6,488 nucleotides of DNA from an uncultured Holophagales bacterium. Lineage in GTDB: Bacteria > Acidobacteriota > Thermoanaerobaculia > UBA5066. This document shows, piece by piece, positions 5,117 to 6,488 of the stretch (its first letter is position 1; each line of letters opens with the position of its first letter). The stretch lies in NCBI GenBank assembly GCA_937864895.1, contig CALMDF010000158.1, positions 1 to 6,488 on the forward strand, in the 5' to 3' direction. The notes under the pieces were generated by a model. It saw only the letters and a program-made list of their open reading frames with translations. It did no database searches and was not told the DNA's origin. The translations under genes and the position numbers were made by a program.

Positions 5117-6488
5117 GCCTCCTCCTCGTCCTCGGCGGGGCTTTCCTCTGCGCGGCCGGCGGCGTTCCCGGCCTCTTCCTCCCGCCCGGCGCCCGGGCGC
5201 GGCGGCTCGCGACGGCGGGCTCCGTCGGGGGCTCGATCCTGGGCCTCGCGGGGGCCGCCATCGCCGCGGTGACGGGGCGGGTCGAGTCGCTGACGCACCC
5301 CTGGCCTCTCCCGGGCGCCTCCTTCCACGTGAGCCTCGACGCCCTCTCGGCGCTCTTCCTCGTCCCGCTCTTCCTCGTCTCGGCCCTCGCGGCGGTGAGC
5401 GGTGCGCGCTCGTTCGGCGACGACGATCACCCCGGCGACGCCCGCCGGACACGCTTCTTCCTCGGCGTCGCTACGGCCGCGATCGCCGTCGTCCTCGTCG
5501 CGCGGAACATCGTCCTCTTCCTCGCCTCGTGGGAGGTGATGGCCCTCGCGGCCTACTTCCTCGTGACGGCCGACCGGCTTTCCCGCGAGGCGCGCGACGC
5601 GGGGAGGCTCTACCTCTTCGCGACGCACGTCTCGACGCTCGTCCTCTTCGGCCTCTTCGCGCTCCTGCGCTCCCTCACCGGCTCGACGGACCTCGTCCCG
5701 CTCCCGCCCGGGGTCGCCGGGACCGACGCCGGGACCGCGCTCTTCCTCCTCGCCCTCGCCGGGTTCGGCCTGAAGGCGGGACTCCTGCCGCTCCACGTCT
5801 GGCTCCCGCCGGCGCACGCGGCCGCCCCGGCGCACGTCTCGGCCCTCATGTCGGGGGTCCTCATCAAGACGGGGATCTACGGGATCGTGAGGATCACCTC
5901 GCTCGTCCCCGACCCCCCCGCCTCGTGGGGCGACGCCCTCCTCGTCCTCGGAGCCCTCTCCGCGGTCCTCGGCGTCGCCTTCGCGCTCGGCCAGCACGAC
6001 CTGAAGCGCCTCCTCGCGTGGCACAGCGTCGAGAACGTCGGGATCATCGTCCTCGGGCTCGGCGTCGGCCTCGCGGGGCGCGCGGCGGGACGGCCGGAGT
6101 GGGCGCTCCTCGGCTTCGCGGGCGCGCTCTTCCACGTCGTCAACCACGGCCTCTTCAAGCCGCTCCTCTTCCTCGGGGCGGGCGAGGCCGTGCACGTCGC
6201 CGGGACGCGGGAGATGGACCGGATGGGAGGGCTCGGCCGGCTCCTCCCGAAGACCGCGTTCCTCTTCGTCGCCGGCGCCGTCGCCATCTCGGGCCTCCCG
6301 CCGCTGAACGGCTTCGCGAGCGAGTGGCTCGTCTACCTCGGCCTCTTCGAGAGGGCCCGCGCCTCGGGCGCCGACGCCTTGCGCGCCGCTTTCGCCGCGC
6401 CGGCGCTCGCCCTCACCGGCGCCCTCGCCCTCGCCTGCTTCGTGAAGGCGCACGGCGCCGTCTTCCTCGGGCGCCCCCGGGTCGGGGA
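5098..6488 (+). CDS. hyfB: Second HyfB-like antiporter subunit, paralogue of the preceding gene (3' end outside window)
   Basis: 463 residues are visible and the frame is open to the window edge. It aligns with the preceding protein along its whole visible length, with the same motifs at nearly the same positions: E146 in WEVMALAAYF, K226 in FGLKAGLLPLHVWLP, K257 in GVLIKTGIYG, H346/H350/K354 in the LFKPLLFLGAGE region, and K450 in CFVKAHGAVFLG. All proton-path residues are kept, so it should be a working channel subunit. V348-N349-H350 is closer to the usual HyfB sequence than the first copy. The C-terminal HyfB signature would lie beyond the window. Start choice is uncertain: ATG 5098 (used here, with GGAG at 5082-5085 upstream, giving MVPAAVSLLL), ATG 5080 (MERFSRMVPA), or GTG 5113, which would form a classic 4-base GTGA overlap. 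All give the same membrane protein. Confidence 0.92.
   Translation, partial: MVPAAVSLLLVLGGAFLCAAGGVPGLFLPPGARARRLATAGSVGGSILGLAGAAIAAVTGRVESLTHPWPLPGASFHVSLDALSALFLVPLFLVSALAAVSGARSFGDDDHPGDARRTRFFLGVATAAIAVVLVARNIVLFLASWEVMALAAYFLVTADRLSREARDAGRLYLFATHVSTLVLFGLFALLRSLTGSTDLVPLPPGVAGTDAGTALFLLALAGFGLKAGLLPLHVWLPPAHAAAPAHVSALMSGVLIKTGIYGIVRITSLVPDPPASWGDALLVLGALSAVLGVAFALGQHDLKRLLAWHSVENVGIIVLGLGVGLAGRAAGRPEWALLGFAGALFHVVNHGLFKPLLFLGAGEAVHVAGTREMDRMGGLGRLLPKTAFLFVAGAVAISGLPPLNGFASEWLVYLGLFERARASGADALRAAFAAPALALTGALALACFVKAHGAVFLGRPRVG

Noticed and set aside
2963..5452. Very long open frame on the minus strand (829 codons) opposite the hyfB genes
   Set aside because: It is almost entirely Arg, Gly, Glu, Pro and Ala in low-complexity runs, matches no fold I know, and lies opposite a clearly conserved gene. 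In DNA this GC-rich, stop codons are rare in every frame.
5047..6453. Long minus-strand open frame (468 codons) opposite the second hyfB
   Set aside because: Same Arg/Glu/Gly-rich shadow composition, mirroring the Leu/Ala/Val codons of the real gene on the + strand.

Overview
The window is a very GC-rich bacterial stretch (clearly above 70% G+C by eye, with G or C at almost every third codon position). All genes lie on the + strand and are packed almost without gaps. I see no tRNA, rRNA, CRISPR array, insertion sequence or phage gene. The gene content suggests a Gram-negative bacterium. The combination of a TonB-domain secreted protein, an HTH-PTS EIIA fusion and a Hyf-type membrane complex, with this base composition, fits Acidobacteriota or a deltaproteobacterial/myxobacterial-type lineage. 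That placement is inference and is weak.

Layout: (1) positions 2-1477 hold the 3' part of polA: the end of a degenerate 3'-5' exonuclease domain and the complete polymerase domain of DNA polymerase I. (2) After a 20-base gap with a TACAAT box just before the start codon, 1498-2394 encodes a secreted or membrane-anchored protein with two TonB-C-like repeats. (3) 2391-3092 (TTG start overlapping the previous stop) encodes an excisionase/MerR-type helix-turn-helix fused to a fructose/nitrogen-type PTS EIIA domain. (4) 3092-5116 encodes a complete HyfB/HycC-like antiporter subunit of the complex I / group 4 hydrogenase superfamily. (5) 5098-6488 encodes a second HyfB-like paralogue, cut by the window end.

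Genes 2 to 5 overlap by 1 to 19 bases (4, 1 and 19 with the starts chosen here), so they are probably one translationally coupled transcript. The natural reading is a Hyf/Ehr-type energy-converting membrane complex whose first two genes are tandem proton-channel subunits. It is preceded by a phosphorylatable EIIA switch with its own DNA-binding domain. The rest of the complex (HyfC/NuoH-like, HyfE, HyfF, large and small subunits) would be expected just downstream, outside the window, so it cannot be said whether this is a true hydrogenase or a hydrogenase-related complex. The most interesting points are the tandem HyfB pair and the EIIA-HTH regulator locked to it by overlapping codons.
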